Of a stretch of 64,000 nt of DNA, positions 1 to 9,116 are shown piece after piece. The stretch is taken from assembly GCF_003350005.1 (NCBI RefSeq), contig NZ_QLKS01000004.1:92022-156021 (forward strand). The letters are read 5' to 3'. The notes under the pieces are model-generated. The model ran no database searches. It saw only the letters and a program-made list of their open reading frames with translations, and was not told the DNA's origin. A program made the position numbers and the translations under genes. This DNA comes from Psychrobacter proteolyticus (GTDB taxonomy: Bacteria > Pseudomonadota > Gammaproteobacteria > Pseudomonadales > Moraxellaceae). Numbering within the stretch: position 1 is the first letter of the stretch; each line of letters opens with the position of its first letter.

Positions 1-153
1 TTGGTATTTTTAGTCGTGGTATTCGTTGGGAATACTGTTGGCGGTGTGGTATTCGTCGCGGTACTCAAAAACCGTACGTTCTTGTTTGAAGTTGAAAAAG
101 TCAAAGAACAAGCCGCCGAGGCAAGAGCAAAAATGGACAGACGGAGATTCTAG
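1..153 (+). CDS. C-terminal fragment of a formate/nitrite transporter (FNT) family-like membrane protein, cut by window edge
   Basis: Frame 1 is open from the first base to a TAG at 151-153 and encodes about 50 residues. The piece begins with a hydrophobic helix containing GNTVGGVVFVAVL, then a charged tail rich in Lys, Glu and Ala. A helix with GN-x-GG followed by a hydrophobic run and a short cytosolic tail is typical of the last membrane segment of FNT-family pentameric channels (FocA/NirC/YfdC type), which move small monovalent anions such as formate or nitrite. That assignment is by eye on one helix. The 5' part lies outside the window, so substrate and length cannot be judged. It could instead be the end of another small membrane protein. 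Confidence 0.5.
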   Translation: MVFLVVVFVGNTVGGVVFVAVLKNRTFLFEVEKVKEQAAEARAKMDRRRF

Positions 154-363
154 ACTTAGGCTAAACTGGTTTGAGCTAAAACGAGCGCTAAATACAAAAG
201 CCCATAACCCGCTTCATTATAAAAAGCGTGTTATAGGCTTATTTTATTGAACCATACACTGCTGATTTTCGCGAAATTTCCGCTTTTCCTTCAAAAGATT
301 GCTTTTTAAAAAACCGTTATTTTGTTAATTCAGCAATGCATTACCATGGTTATCTTAAACACC

Positions 364-1287
364 TTACATTCTACGTGCTGCCAAAACGCTATTTTCTCTT
401 TCCACTCTATTAGCTTTATTGTGTTGGGCAGTAAATACTCTGACCATAATACCTGCGGTCAAGAACATGATTAGTGTATAAATAGCTGGCGTCAACGACA
501 TCTTATAGTTTGCCAATAGCGTCAATGCCATAAACATTGACAACGTACTGTTTTGTAGACCAACTTCCATAGTAATCGAGCGTCTTTGCGCAGGATTTAG
601 ACCAAACCATTTACTGGTGTAATAACCAAGCGCCATCGTTGATACGTTCAATATTAATGATACAGGGCCAGTAGCGATTAACGCTTCGACGATAATGTCT
701 CGTTGTACATAGCTTAAGAACAAAACCAAGAAACTCAAAAATATCACGCCAAAACGAGAAACCATCACCTGCGCCTTCTCTGCAACGTTAGAGGCATAGC
801 GCTTGATCAGCATACCAATACTAACAGGTAAGATAGTCAGAGCAATTAGGCTGACCATGGTCTTGACCACTGGCAACTGAAACTCACTACCAGCACCCAT
901 GAAATACACGAGCGAAAAACTGAGGACGATAGGAATGGTAAATACGGTAATGACACTCGCAATAGCGGTCATCGTGACCGAAAGTGCAACGTCACCTTTG
1001 GCTAAATAGGTAAATAGATTCGATGTCGTGCCGCCAGGACAAAGCACCAGTAACATAACCCCAACGGCATACTCAGGCTCTAGGGACATGGAGGTTGCCA
1101 AGAAAAAACCTACCAATGGCAAAAATATTAGCTGATTGGTTAACCCTATTGCGACTGCTTTAGGATATTTGACTACTCTCTTAAAATCATTGGTAACTAG
1201 GGACAGTCCCATTCCCATCATAATCAAAAAGATACTAATAGGAATAACTTTTGAATTTACAAACGTGACTAACTCAACACCTTCCAT
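364..1287 (-). CDS. Bile acid:sodium symporter (BASS/SBF) family transporter
   Basis: The 307-residue protein is hydrophobic throughout, with about nine predicted membrane helices. It carries the family-typical stretch LCPGGTTSNLFTYLAKGD (about residues 82-99), which resembles the conserved sodium-site region of BASS transporters. The length fits the family (about 300). BASS proteins couple sodium entry to uptake of organic anions; bacterial members have varied and mostly unknown substrates, so none is named here. The ATG at 1287 is preceded by AAGGA seven bases upstream, which supports the start. It is transcribed alone on the minus strand; the convergent FNT-like fragment ends about 210 bp away. 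The family call is firm; the transported compound is unknown. Confidence 0.85.
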   Translation of the reverse strand: MEGVELVTFVNSKVIPISIFLIMMGMGLSLVTNDFKRVVKYPKAVAIGLTNQLIFLPLVGFFLATSMSLEPEYAVGVMLLVLCPGGTTSNLFTYLAKGDVALSVTMTAIASVITVFTIPIVLSFSLVYFMGAGSEFQLPVVKTMVSLIALTILPVSIGMLIKRYASNVAEKAQVMVSRFGVIFLSFLVLFLSYVQRDIIVEALIATGPVSLILNVSTMALGYYTSKWFGLNPAQRRSITMEVGLQNSTLSMFMALTLLANYKMSLTPAIYTLIMFLTAGIMVRVFTAQHNKANRVERENSVLAARRM

Positions 1288-1593
1288 AACTACATCCTTG
1301 TAGATAGAGCCCTTGCACGGGCAGGTTTATGATAACTTCGTAATACTCAATCAGCCAATCCTGCTGATATCTTGGGTAAAAGCCACCGACGTTGTCAGCT
1401 CTTTATATGACACTTCTCCATACAGTCGTGTTTTTTAAACCGACAATTTTTGATAAAACTGGTCTATACCAACCGAAATAATAACGGAACGGTAAAATTC
1501 AGTATATCGTTGTAAAAGTGTATGGTTTTGATTTTTCTGACTACTCGTCAGTCAATTATAGGTTTTTGCACTTGAAAATAAAGTAGAAATGAT
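1288..1593. other. Intergenic region between BASS transporter and ybjQ-like gene
   Basis: These 306 bp lie upstream of the BASS gene and downstream of the YbjQ-like gene, both on the minus strand. The stretch is AT-rich and should carry the BASS promoter. I see no clear terminator hairpin, repeat or small gene in it. Confidence 0.4.
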
Positions 1594-2100
1594 TTAAGCG
1601 GGGATTTTATGATCTATAGCAGATGTAGAATGAATATGGTCGATACTAATAACAGCCGTACCGTAGGCGATGGCTTCGACCATACTGCCTAATTGGTTGA
1701 CGTTGGTTACCTCAAGACGTAACCCATAGATATGCGTGTAGCCTTTGGCTTTTGCCTCAGTCCGCATACGAACGATGGCTTCACGGCGCGCACGATCTAG
1801 CAGAGTCTCATAGGTGGTTAAATTTTTGCCAAAGACACTTAGTACGCGAGCGATAATCATTTTGAAATAGTCTTGAGCAATGACGACACTACCAAGCACC
1901 AGCTCACCTTCACTACCCGCCGCCAACTTGGGACGGTATAAGCGTTCACTTGAAACAGTGATATCGCCTAATGCTTGCTCTGCTACTGTTAGCTGTGCCA
2001 AATGCTGACGTTCATGGCGCGATCCAAAGAACCAACCAGCCGCAAATAAGAAGACAAACGGCCCATAATTGATGAGCACTTGCGTGAGTGAATCATTCAT
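1594..2100 (-). CDS. YbjQ-family (UPF0145) protein with an N-terminal membrane anchor
   Basis: The 168-residue protein starts with one hydrophobic segment (about residues 9-24, GPFVFLFAAGWFFG) and then a YbjQ-type domain from about residue 48 to 150. The domain is recognised by the pattern of a beta hairpin, then YETLLDRARREAI, then an Ala/Gly-rich helix leading to a strand and a final GTAV strand. YbjQ proteins form pentameric rings; a role in heavy-metal binding has been suggested but the cellular function is unknown. A second, soluble YbjQ-family gene lies just upstream on the same strand, separated by 78 bp that hold three 15-bp repeats. The membrane-anchored and soluble pair may act together, which is inference. 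Confidence 0.8.
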   Translation of the reverse strand: MNDSLTQVLINYGPFVFLFAAGWFFGSRHERQHLAQLTVAEQALGDITVSSERLYRPKLAAGSEGELVLGSVVIAQDYFKMIIARVLSVFGKNLTTYETLLDRARREAIVRMRTEAKAKGYTHIYGLRLEVTNVNQLGSMVEAIAYGTAVISIDHIHSTSAIDHKIPA

Positions 2101-2131
2101 AGCACGTTTCTCATCATAAAAAGCATCGGTG

Positions 2132-2176
2132 CTTTTAGCGTTATAGTTTTTAGCATTGTAGTTTTTAGTATTATAG
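2132..2176. repeat. Three 15-bp imperfect tandem repeats (TTTTTAG-type)
   Basis: Three consecutive 15-bp units at 2132-2146, 2147-2161 and 2162-2176 share the pattern (C/T)TTTTAGyrTTrTAG. They fill most of the gap between the two ybjQ-like genes. No function is evident; replication slippage is the simplest origin. Confidence 0.75.
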
Positions 2177-2178
2177 GA

Positions 2179-2619
2179 TTAACCAAAAGGATTGAAACGC
2201 GGTAAATCATCGGGTTCGACTTGGGTCTGAGTACTCACATTTTGACTAGAATGGTTGTAACCATCGCTTGGCGGGTTTTGATACTGCTGCTGTGGTATCG
2301 GCGCAACCTTAACCGCCGTACCATAAACAAACAGCTCTGATGCACCTTGAGCGATACTAGAAGTCGAAAAACGCAGACCGACCACCGCATCAGCACCAAG
2401 CGCCTCTGCCTTGACAATCATGCGATCTATCGCCTCTTGACGTGACTCTTCTAATAGCTCGGTGTAAGCCGTCAACTCGCCGCCAACGATGTTTTTTAAC
2501 CCAGCAAACAGATCCTTACCCACGTGCTTTGAGCGCACGGTACTACCGTACACCACGTCTAGGCGCTCGGTAATTTGATAGTTAGGTAAGTGTTCAAGGT
2601 TAGAGAGTTGCACAGTCAT
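2179..2619 (-). CDS. YbjQ-family (UPF0145) heavy-metal-binding-domain-like protein
   Basis: The 146-residue soluble protein closely follows the E. coli YbjQ plan: KDLFAGLKNIVGGELTAYTE, then a helix with EAIDRMIVKAEALGADAVVG, then a strand ending in YGTAVKV. The domain covers about residues 10-108. The C-terminal 38 residues are polar and Gln/Asn/Pro-rich and look disordered. The family forms pentamers of unknown function, with metal binding proposed from structure. The start ATG has AAGG seven bases upstream. It is the first gene of a probable two-gene unit with the membrane-anchored YbjQ paralogue downstream. Confidence 0.85.
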   Translation of the reverse strand: MTVQLSNLEHLPNYQITERLDVVYGSTVRSKHVGKDLFAGLKNIVGGELTAYTELLEESRQEAIDRMIVKAEALGADAVVGLRFSTSSIAQGASELFVYGTAVKVAPIPQQQYQNPPSDGYNHSSQNVSTQTQVEPDDLPRFNPFG

Positions 2620-2732
2620 AGGATGACCTTATCGGTGACTTATAAAATACATGGTAAACCAAAGCGCTGTGATACAGCATAGACAAAACAAGACAGAAAC
2701 AGCACTGCTAGCAGCGCTGCTTCTAAGCTTTA

Positions 2733-3290
2733 TTAATCGTTGGTATGAAACAACAAAAACAACTCAGTCAAATTGCCTTCGATACTATTGGCCATCTGTA
2801 CCATTTTGTCTTCGTCTTTACGCATCTCAGACAGCTCTGGATCTTCATCATCGATACCGCTAAGTACAATCATTGGCAAGGTCAATACTGCGACGTCTTC
2901 TGCCGTTTCTTGATCTTCAAACCAATCGCTTGCTTCATCACCATACATGGCATCGACAAAACCGATTGACCAAGCAACGATGTCTGACTCGTCAGAGAAA
3001 TCAACCGCCACTTCTTCGTTACCAGCATCTTCACCAAACGGTAATTCGATCGGCGTCTCGTTTTTTAGCTCAGCCATGATCGAATCGCGCCAGCGTTTGA
3101 TGCCATCGATGACGTTGTCTGGAATCTCACTTACGTGACCTTCGAACAAAGCATCCATCCAGTTAGGCAATGGACGACCGATAACCGTCGCTGTCAAAAA
3201 ACCATGCGCTGCGACACTATCTAGCACGAACTGGCTTTCTTGATTGTCCAAATAGTCTAGTAATTCATCAAAACTTAGTTGGTTACTCAT
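2733..3290 (-). CDS. UPF0149 / YecA-family protein
   Basis: This 185-residue acidic protein matches the UPF0149 (YgfB/YecA) helical fold. The N-terminal region has AAHGFLTATVIGRPLPNW (residues about 28-45), where HGFLTA and a downstream small-residue motif are typical. The middle has AWSIGFVDAMYGD, and the C-terminus has a helix ending in ELFLLFHTND. Members are cytosolic helical proteins; YgfB of Pseudomonas is linked to gene regulation, but the role of this YecA-like branch is not established. There is no SEC-C zinc tail here, unlike many YecA proteins. The ATG at 3290 is preceded by AAGGA ten bases upstream. Confidence 0.82.
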   Translation of the reverse strand: MSNQLSFDELLDYLDNQESQFVLDSVAAHGFLTATVIGRPLPNWMDALFEGHVSEIPDNVIDGIKRWRDSIMAELKNETPIELPFGEDAGNEEVAVDFSDESDIVAWSIGFVDAMYGDEASDWFEDQETAEDVAVLTLPMIVLSGIDDEDPELSEMRKDEDKMVQMANSIEGNLTELFLLFHTND

Positions 3291-3510
3291 AATTTGGTTT
3301 TCCTTAGCAGATAGATGTCATCAATCGCAGTGGGCGATCGGTTAAATAAAAGAGGACGAGTACTTAAGTAGAGACTAAAGGCTGCTTGATTGATTAATAA
3401 AACTCAAGCAACCTCTATCAGGTAAGTATTATCGAGATGAACTGGTTGCGAGCAACCCTAGAAAATTAGAAAACAGCAGGCAACCAGTTTGATTGGTTAA
3501 ATGATTTTAG

Positions 3511-3546
3511 TCATTAAAATAGCCACTGCCATTAAAGTAGCCACTA
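3511..3546. repeat. Two 18-bp imperfect direct repeats
   Basis: Units at 3511-3528 and 3529-3546 agree at 15 of 18 positions, with a core of CATTAAArTAGCCACT. They lie in the 294-bp gap between the UPF0149 gene and the small acidic gene. No function is visible. Confidence 0.65.
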
Positions 3547-3584
3547 GAGCACTTTAGTCCACTGAAACGACTGATGCCGACAAA

Positions 3585-3821
3585 TTAAAAATCGTCATCA
3601 TCCCAATCATCGCCGTCTTCATCGAAGTTGTCTATGTCGTCTAGGTCATCTTTTAACTCTTTAGCCAAACGCTTTTCTTCTAGCAAATTATCGATTAGCC
3701 GACGTTTTTCAAGACTACTTAAACGTGTGCGTACGCTCGTCTCAGCTTCTTCAACCATCTTTGCATCATCATCGTCGACAAAATCATCATCAAAATCGTC
3801 GTCAATATCAGCGTCACTCAT
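3585..3821 (-). CDS. Small highly acidic protein, PA3496-like
   Basis: The 78-residue product has Asp-rich ends (DIDDDFDDDFVDDDD near the start and DEDGDDWDDDDF at the end) around a short helical core, LEKRRLIDNLLEEKRLAKEL (about residues 37-56). The core resembles the RRxIEx-xEEKRLxxEL pattern of the PA3496 family of small pseudomonad/Moraxellaceae proteins, reported as putative envelope integrity factors; function is not established. The reading frame ends in TAA and starts with a good ATG, and coding is supported by the ordered acidic-basic-acidic layout. It is a monocistronic minus-strand gene. Confidence 0.65.
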   Translation of the reverse strand: MSDADIDDDFDDDFVDDDDAKMVEEAETSVRTRLSSLEKRRLIDNLLEEKRLAKELKDDLDDIDNFDEDGDDWDDDDF

Positions 3822-4007
3822 GACAAACTCCTATCATTTTTAGGCAAGGGTATTAAGAATACATCAATATATATATGCCTTATAAAGTCTCTATTGAATG
3901 TTGTCAATCCTTTTTCGCAATATGGTACATTTCAACTCTACGATTAAGATAGTCCAGTAAGCTATATAACAGACAATTGTAATATAAATGACCAAATACA
4001 GTCGGCA

Positions 4008-5453
4008 TTACATGTGTAGCTCATCCTCATCTTCAATCATCAGAACTGCGTTGCGTACATCAGCCAAACGCTGAATCAATGAGTCGTTAGCTCCATCAAA
4101 TATCGCACACTCGCGCTCATAGACAGTGGTTGGGCGCATGATGTTATGTACTTGTACATGATTGCTGATTTGCTTGAGACCGGCATTTGGCAGTAGTATT
4201 AATAGCTGCTCTTTTTTTCCGATACTCTGGAGCAAATGGGTCATTGGCTCTGATTGCGCGTCATCACTCACGCCCGCTTTTGCTGGTAAGGCAAAACGTG
4301 ACAGCTCAATATGCTTGTCGTGGATAATTTTGTTGAGCATTAAATATAGCTTGGCAAGCATCACGCCTGCGAGTGCCACTTTTGCATGGCTATTATCAGC
4401 CTTTAGTACCACACTTGCGCCATTATCTTCAAAGTGAGCTTCATTCATCGCACTCACACCTAGTAGCAATGGTTGTCTTAGCAACTCAGTCACTGCCTGA
4501 TTGAGCAGCTGTGTGCAGAGTGCTAGATAAGGCAGACGCTGCGCAGGTGCAAGGCGTTCAAGCATATTGAACTCATCATGGAATACCACTTGGACTTTGA
4601 CGCTATCAACAGATCGGTTAGCAGACAGTTTAGACGTATGACTGGCAGCTTGAGAAGCAACACCGTCTGTATCTGCTATTTCACTTTCGCTACCTTCACT
4701 CGCACTCGCTAGATTGTCAGTAACGCTACCTGTCTCTTGATTTTGCTGAGTTCTAAGGTACTCGTTCACTTCATTATGCACATTGAATTTGCGTGCATTA
4801 GTCACTTCGTCATATGCTGCGTTTGCAGTATTATCAGTCGCTACTTGACTGTCTGCTAACTGGGACGCTGACTGGCGCTCAAGTTCACGGTCGTAGCCGC
4901 GTTGATCGACTGGTCTATATTGGTCGCGATACAATTCTTGGATATCTCGACTTAATGCATTGATTTGCTCTTTGGTCGGACGAGCGAGGTAACCGTAAAT
5001 CAACCAAAGCAGTAAATGTAGCAGCATAGTACCGATAACAAATGGCCATTGCATGGCGATGATCTCGCCTTTGCTGACGTCTTTTAGGGTCAGTGCAACG
5101 CTACCGATCACTGCATCGCCATTGGTGGCGATTTGACGAATGGTGTCACCTTGCTGCATCGGCGCATTGCCTACTGGCACCAAGATATCATCGTTGTTGT
5201 CCTTAATCAGTATCCGTGTGACGTCTTGCTCGCTAGTATAGCGATTGGCAATAACGCTTAAACTCACACGGTCTTTATTTTCTAAAGACAACCTTGCTTC
5301 ATCAATCAGCTGGGCGACCATCTGCTCGCCTTTTAACGCACGACTATTGCTCAGCTGTTGGTCAGTACTAATGACCAATAACAGCGTCTGCAAACAAAAA
5401 CTAACCAGAAGAATAATGGCAAACAACCCTTGCCGCGGCGCTAAATACGTCAT
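4008..5453 (-). CDS. Two-helix membrane protein divergent from serB (Smp/AhpA-like)
   Basis: The 481-residue protein has a membrane helix at about residues 8-29, a periplasmic segment of about 100 residues and a second helix at about 133-157. A long cytosolic part follows, with a polar linker (about 160-280) and an ordered C-terminal domain (about 290-480). The short extracytoplasmic sensor-like loop and the position back to back with serB match the Smp/YtjB (AhpA) arrangement conserved in gammaproteobacteria, where serB and smp are divergent neighbours. Function in that family is poorly known. The C-terminal region here is much longer than in E. coli YtjB (about 214 residues) and I do not recognise its fold. 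The ATG has only a weak ribosome-binding site. Confidence 0.6.
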   Translation of the reverse strand: MTYLAPRQGLFAIILLVSFCLQTLLLVISTDQQLSNSRALKGEQMVAQLIDEARLSLENKDRVSLSVIANRYTSEQDVTRILIKDNNDDILVPVGNAPMQQGDTIRQIATNGDAVIGSVALTLKDVSKGEIIAMQWPFVIGTMLLHLLLWLIYGYLARPTKEQINALSRDIQELYRDQYRPVDQRGYDRELERQSASQLADSQVATDNTANAAYDEVTNARKFNVHNEVNEYLRTQQNQETGSVTDNLASASEGSESEIADTDGVASQAASHTSKLSANRSVDSVKVQVVFHDEFNMLERLAPAQRLPYLALCTQLLNQAVTELLRQPLLLGVSAMNEAHFEDNGASVVLKADNSHAKVALAGVMLAKLYLMLNKIIHDKHIELSRFALPAKAGVSDDAQSEPMTHLLQSIGKKEQLLILLPNAGLKQISNHVQVHNIMRPTTVYERECAIFDGANDSLIQRLADVRNAVLMIEDEDELHM

Positions 5454-5902
5454 GATATGTTAAACTTTTTTGGAGAGAAGAAATTAAAAAACGAGGCTAT
5501 TGCTCATTTTTTGGCTAATTTTTAAACAATTGTGATGTGCGCTAACTGTAGTGCGCACATAGTGATAAAGCGATACTGATTATTAACGACTATCAACACC
5601 ATAAATATTGTTGCTAGCTTCGCAATCTTTTGCCTTGCTATCTTTTGCGAATGCATCGTTAATAAGAAAGCCCCGTCGATAAACAGTCAGCTTATCTCAT
5701 CTACTATATCACCATAATAAGCCTTATAGCGTGAGCGCTTTATAAATTTATCATAATAACTTTATTGCATTTTCTATGGCTTCTTACGCCTTAAAATCTG
5801 TTTTTTAGCATCATTGTTACTTTGCGCGTCATCTATAGGCGCTGCCCAGTAAAACTGTTATTATTCCTAATCTTATATGAGCATACAAGGGACAATTGAG
5901 CC
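5454..5902. other. Divergent intergenic region between smp-like gene and serB
   Basis: This 449-bp region separates two divergent genes and must hold both promoters. It is AT-rich, with several runs of A/T, and I could not pick a -35/-10 pair with confidence. No hairpin terminator or RNA gene is seen. Confidence 0.4.
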
Positions 5903-7093
5903 ATGCCAAAAAATACATCTTATTCGTTACCAAAAGACAGCAAAGCATGGCAACAAGCCGTAGACTCTATTGCGGCATTATTACCCGAAGATACCAATTT
6001 GCAAGACTTTGATGCGCTACAGTCGCTACCTGTTTTTGCGCTCATCGTAGTACTGCCGACTCAGGTATCTGAATTGGATATTCATCAGTACGTTCAGTCG
6101 TGGGTCGATGAACAGCCAAGTTGGCATCTAGTGACCGTTGCCGAAGATACTGACGCTAGCTTCGTCAATATCACGGTGTCTGATACAGAACCCACAGCAG
6201 CAGACGCACAGCGCCCACCCTTTACCCATACTCAGGTTTACCGTTATCTGCTAGTACCAGTCACTGACACACTAATGCACCCTGGCAAAAAAACCGCAGC
6301 CGCTCACATTATTGATGATCAGCTGACCGCTCGCCTGCGTCATGACTTAACTGAAGAATATAACAATACACGCAGTGCAGATAGCACAGGCAACATGAAC
6401 GTCGTAGACTGTCATATCTTGTCTGTCGGTCATATGCTACGGACACATAAGCTTGCCTGCTTTGATATGGACTCGACCTTGATCGAGCAAGAAGTCATCG
6501 TAGAGCTGGCAAAAACAGCTGGGATTGGCGAAGAAGTTGAAGCCATCACTGAAGCAGCAATGCGTGGTGAGATTGATTTTGATGAATCGTTTGCTCAGCG
6601 TGTGGCTTTGCTAAAAGGCACTTCTACTGATGTGCTTGATGATATCTGTAGTCGTCTGACGTTATCGACTGGTGCGCGCACGACGATTAGTGCGCTAAAA
6701 GCACTGGGCTATCATACGGTGCTGGTCTCGGGCGGCTTCACTTATTTTGCTCGTTATATCGCTGAGCAGCTAGGTATCGATGAAGTGCATGCCAATGCTT
6801 TAGATATTGAAGAAGGTGAAGTGACTGGTCATGTACAGTGGCCTATTGTCAACGGTGCCAAAAAAGCCGCTATCGTTGAGCATACTGCTGAGCGCTTAGG
6901 CATTGAGATGTCACAAGTGGTCTGTGTCGGTGACGGTGCTAATGACTTACCGATGATGGCATTGGCCGATTTGGGTGTGGCCTATCATGCCAAACCAATC
7001 GTTCAAGCACGTGCTGATGCAGCTATCAACGTGACAGGGCTTGAAGGTACTTTGTACGCTCTTGGCTATCCAGCATTGGCGCCTACTGAGTAA
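5903..7093 (+). CDS. serB: Phosphoserine phosphatase SerB
   Basis: SerB hydrolyses O-phosphoserine to serine, the last step of serine synthesis, in the cytosol. The HAD catalytic core is complete. Motif I FDMDST places the nucleophile and acid/base at D188 and D190; motif II Ser is in VSGGFT (S276); the metal-binding motif is GDGANDLPMM (343-352). Residues 1-180 form an N-terminal regulatory region that is longer than in E. coli SerB (396 against 322 residues), possibly two degenerate ACT-like modules; this is inference. The gene is monocistronic and divergent from the Smp-like membrane gene, a linkage known in other gammaproteobacteria. Confidence 0.95.
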   Translation: MPKNTSYSLPKDSKAWQQAVDSIAALLPEDTNLQDFDALQSLPVFALIVVLPTQVSELDIHQYVQSWVDEQPSWHLVTVAEDTDASFVNITVSDTEPTAADAQRPPFTHTQVYRYLLVPVTDTLMHPGKKTAAAHIIDDQLTARLRHDLTEEYNNTRSADSTGNMNVVDCHILSVGHMLRTHKLACFDMDSTLIEQEVIVELAKTAGIGEEVEAITEAAMRGEIDFDESFAQRVALLKGTSTDVLDDICSRLTLSTGARTTISALKALGYHTVLVSGGFTYFARYIAEQLGIDEVHANALDIEEGEVTGHVQWPIVNGAKKAAIVEHTAERLGIEMSQVVCVGDGANDLPMMALADLGVAYHAKPIVQARADAAINVTGLEGTLYALGYPALAPTE

Positions 7094-7444
7094 CTGCAGA
7101 ACGCTTTATGCCATTTCACAAGCTAGGTTAATGTTTTGTCATTAATCTGGCTTTTATACTTTAGGGCATGGTTTAAACAAGAAAAATAGCGTAGATAATA
7201 TCGGTATATTAACTAGCTATTTGACGATGTTTGGTAAGATTTTGCCCATTTTTAATTCAGTTAGATGACTATCAAATGCATTAAAGACATGCCTTAGTAC
7301 GTGATGATAATTAGTAAAATCTGCTATGCACACTGATGTTTAGCTAACGCCTGTTTTAGTTATTACTCATTTTTAGATGCTACTTATTTTTAGCTAATGC
7401 TTACTTTCAGATAACACTTATTTTTAAACGATAAAGGAATACCC
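7094..7444. other. Intergenic region with 16-17-bp imperfect repeat array upstream of DUF368 gene
   Basis: The 351-bp gap between serB and the DUF368 gene is AT-rich. Its last 100 bp are built of repeats (listed separately). I see no convincing terminator for serB in it. Confidence 0.45.
7338..7437. repeat. Array of about six 16-17-bp imperfect tandem repeats
   Basis: Successive units begin near 7338, 7354, 7370, 7387, 7404 and 7421. The best three are exactly 17 bp and share TTTTTAGnTnnnrCTTA (for example 7370-7386 and 7387-7403). The array runs up to the ribosome-binding site of the DUF368 gene, so it lies in the probable 5' UTR or promoter. Period and TTTTTAG core resemble the array at 2132-2176. 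Confidence 0.75.
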
Positions 7445-8440
7445 ATGACGGCACCACAATCTCCACGGCCAACTCAGCCGTCAGCGTCAACGCCACTAGA
7501 GCCAGATACGGTACCTGTACGTACCGATAGCCCTAAGCAGCTGGTAGGTATCTATGCTAGAGGTATGGCCATGGGAGCAGCTGATATCGTACCTGGTGTC
7601 TCTGGCGGCACCATTGCGCTGATTGCAGGGATTTACGAGCGCTTGATTAACGCGCTTGGTAGTATCGGCCCCAATCTTTGGACGATCTTTCGACAAGAAG
7701 GTGGCATCAAAGGATTCGCGGCGATTTGGCGACAAGTAGATGCGACATTTTTATTGTGTTTGCTACTGGGTATTGCCACTAGCTTTGCGACCTTAGCCGG
7801 TATCATTAAGCATTTATTGGACAATCAACCATTGCTTATTTGGTCGTTCTTTTTTGGATTGGTCGTCGCAACGGTATTTATCTTACTCAGTGAGATAAAG
7901 CGCTGGAATATAGGACGTGTCGCACTGTTTGCGACTGGGCTTATTGCCGCCGTAGTCATTAGTAGTATGCCATTGCTTACGACCACGCCTAGCTTACCGT
8001 ATCTGTTTTTTGCAGGGGCAATTGCTATTTGTGCCATGATCCTACCCGGCATATCAGGGTCGTTTATTTTACTATTGCTAGGCGCTTACGATGCGGTATT
8101 AGAAGCAGTCGATACGATGAATCTAAGTGCCATTTTCACAGTCATTGCGGGTATGGCGACTGGGCTATTGCTATTCACGCGTGCACTCAAGTGGCTACTC
8201 TCACATTATTATCAGGCTACTTTGGCATTGCTGACAGGCTTTATCGCAGGCTCTCTAATAAAAGTATGGCCATGGAAAGTAGATGCGCTAGGCTCGCTAA
8301 ACACTGAAGCTGTCCATAATGTCATGCCGTGGCAATACCCTACTGGCGCACAGTGGTCAACGACAGTAGGACTTATGCTACTTGGTGCTATTCTAGTTTC
8401 GCTATTATCTTGGTGGGGTAATCGTACCAATCGAGTCTAA
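7445..8440 (+). CDS. DUF368-family polytopic membrane protein
   Basis: The 331-residue protein has a Pro/Thr-rich N-terminal tail of about 30 residues, then about eight to nine membrane helices. The signature of the family is visible twice: GAADIVPGVSGGTIALIAGIYE (about residues 43-64) and its inverted-repeat counterpart, MILPGISGSFILLLLGAYD (about 198-216). Bacterial DUF368 and related DedA-superfamily-like proteins have been linked to undecaprenyl-phosphate recycling (the PopT branch), which would place it in cell-wall lipid carrier flipping; for this protein that is inference from family. AAGGA six bases before the ATG supports the start. Confidence 0.85.
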   Translation: MTAPQSPRPTQPSASTPLEPDTVPVRTDSPKQLVGIYARGMAMGAADIVPGVSGGTIALIAGIYERLINALGSIGPNLWTIFRQEGGIKGFAAIWRQVDATFLLCLLLGIATSFATLAGIIKHLLDNQPLLIWSFFFGLVVATVFILLSEIKRWNIGRVALFATGLIAAVVISSMPLLTTTPSLPYLFFAGAIAICAMILPGISGSFILLLLGAYDAVLEAVDTMNLSAIFTVIAGMATGLLLFTRALKWLLSHYYQATLALLTGFIAGSLIKVWPWKVDALGSLNTEAVHNVMPWQYPTGAQWSTTVGLMLLGAILVSLLSWWGNRTNRV

Positions 8441-8714
8441 CTATTTAACAAACTGTCAATCCTGTTTGCTAGTTTTGTGTGGTTTGCTAGCTAATAAATG
8501 TCTTCCTAGTCCAACAAAACCATTTCCGTATTCTTCAAAATAAGCGCCAATCCTCATGGTGCTTAGCCTAACATCTAGCCATCAAATATCGCAAAAACAA
8601 GCCAAAAAACCAAACGTCAACGGTTGTCGCAAAGTCGCCTGTACCCTCTTCAGCTTTACTCAATAACCTCTCATAATAGTCTCATTGGAATTCACCTTAT
8701 GAATAGCGAGATGA

Positions 8715-9116
8715 ATGATGTTAATGACTATATTTTCTTTTATCGGTGTAGAGGCATGGAGCGGCGCGGCATGGCTGGGTTATGGACTGCTAGCCAGTTT
8801 AGTAGTGGTGCTCGCCTTGTCGTCATATCGTTGGCTACTGCTATATCTGTTTGGCGGCATGGCTTACTGGTTCACCGTTGAGTTGATTCAAAATATATTA
8901 GCCGGTCGTCCTATGTTGAGGGAGCTATCATCATGGCATCGCTATATCATCGCTATGAGCATCAGTTGGTTACCGTTAGCAGCTTGGGTACTGTATCGGG
9001 CATTACGCTATGATGATGTGAGTCAGACAGTTAGTCAGCAACGTGAGCTAGAAGCCGCACGTTATATCGAACACACTCCTGTCTACGATGATAACTATCA
9101 GCCACGTTTCCGTTAA
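8715..9116 (+). CDS. Hypothetical three-helix membrane protein
   Basis: I do not recognise this 133-residue protein. It has hydrophobic segments at about residues 2-32, 37-62 and 77-98, and then a charged cytosolic tail ending in DDNYQPRFR. Tryptophan and tyrosine are frequent in the helices. The frame is open without interruption and ends in TAA. The start is uncertain: ATG codons at 8715, 8718 and 8724 are in frame and only a weak GAG lies upstream. It stands alone between the DUF368 gene and the SCP2 gene, on the same strand, with about 274 bp of non-coding DNA before it. Confidence 0.6.
   Translation: MMLMTIFSFIGVEAWSGAAWLGYGLLASLVVVLALSSYRWLLLYLFGGMAYWFTVELIQNILAGRPMLRELSSWHRYIIAMSISWLPLAAWVLYRALRYDDVSQTVSQQRELEAARYIEHTPVYDDNYQPRFR

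Noticed and set aside
3628..3843. Ser-rich 71-codon open frame antisense to the small acidic protein
   Set aside because: It is the mirror of the Asp-rich codons of the minus-strand gene; Asp codons read backwards give Ser-like codons.
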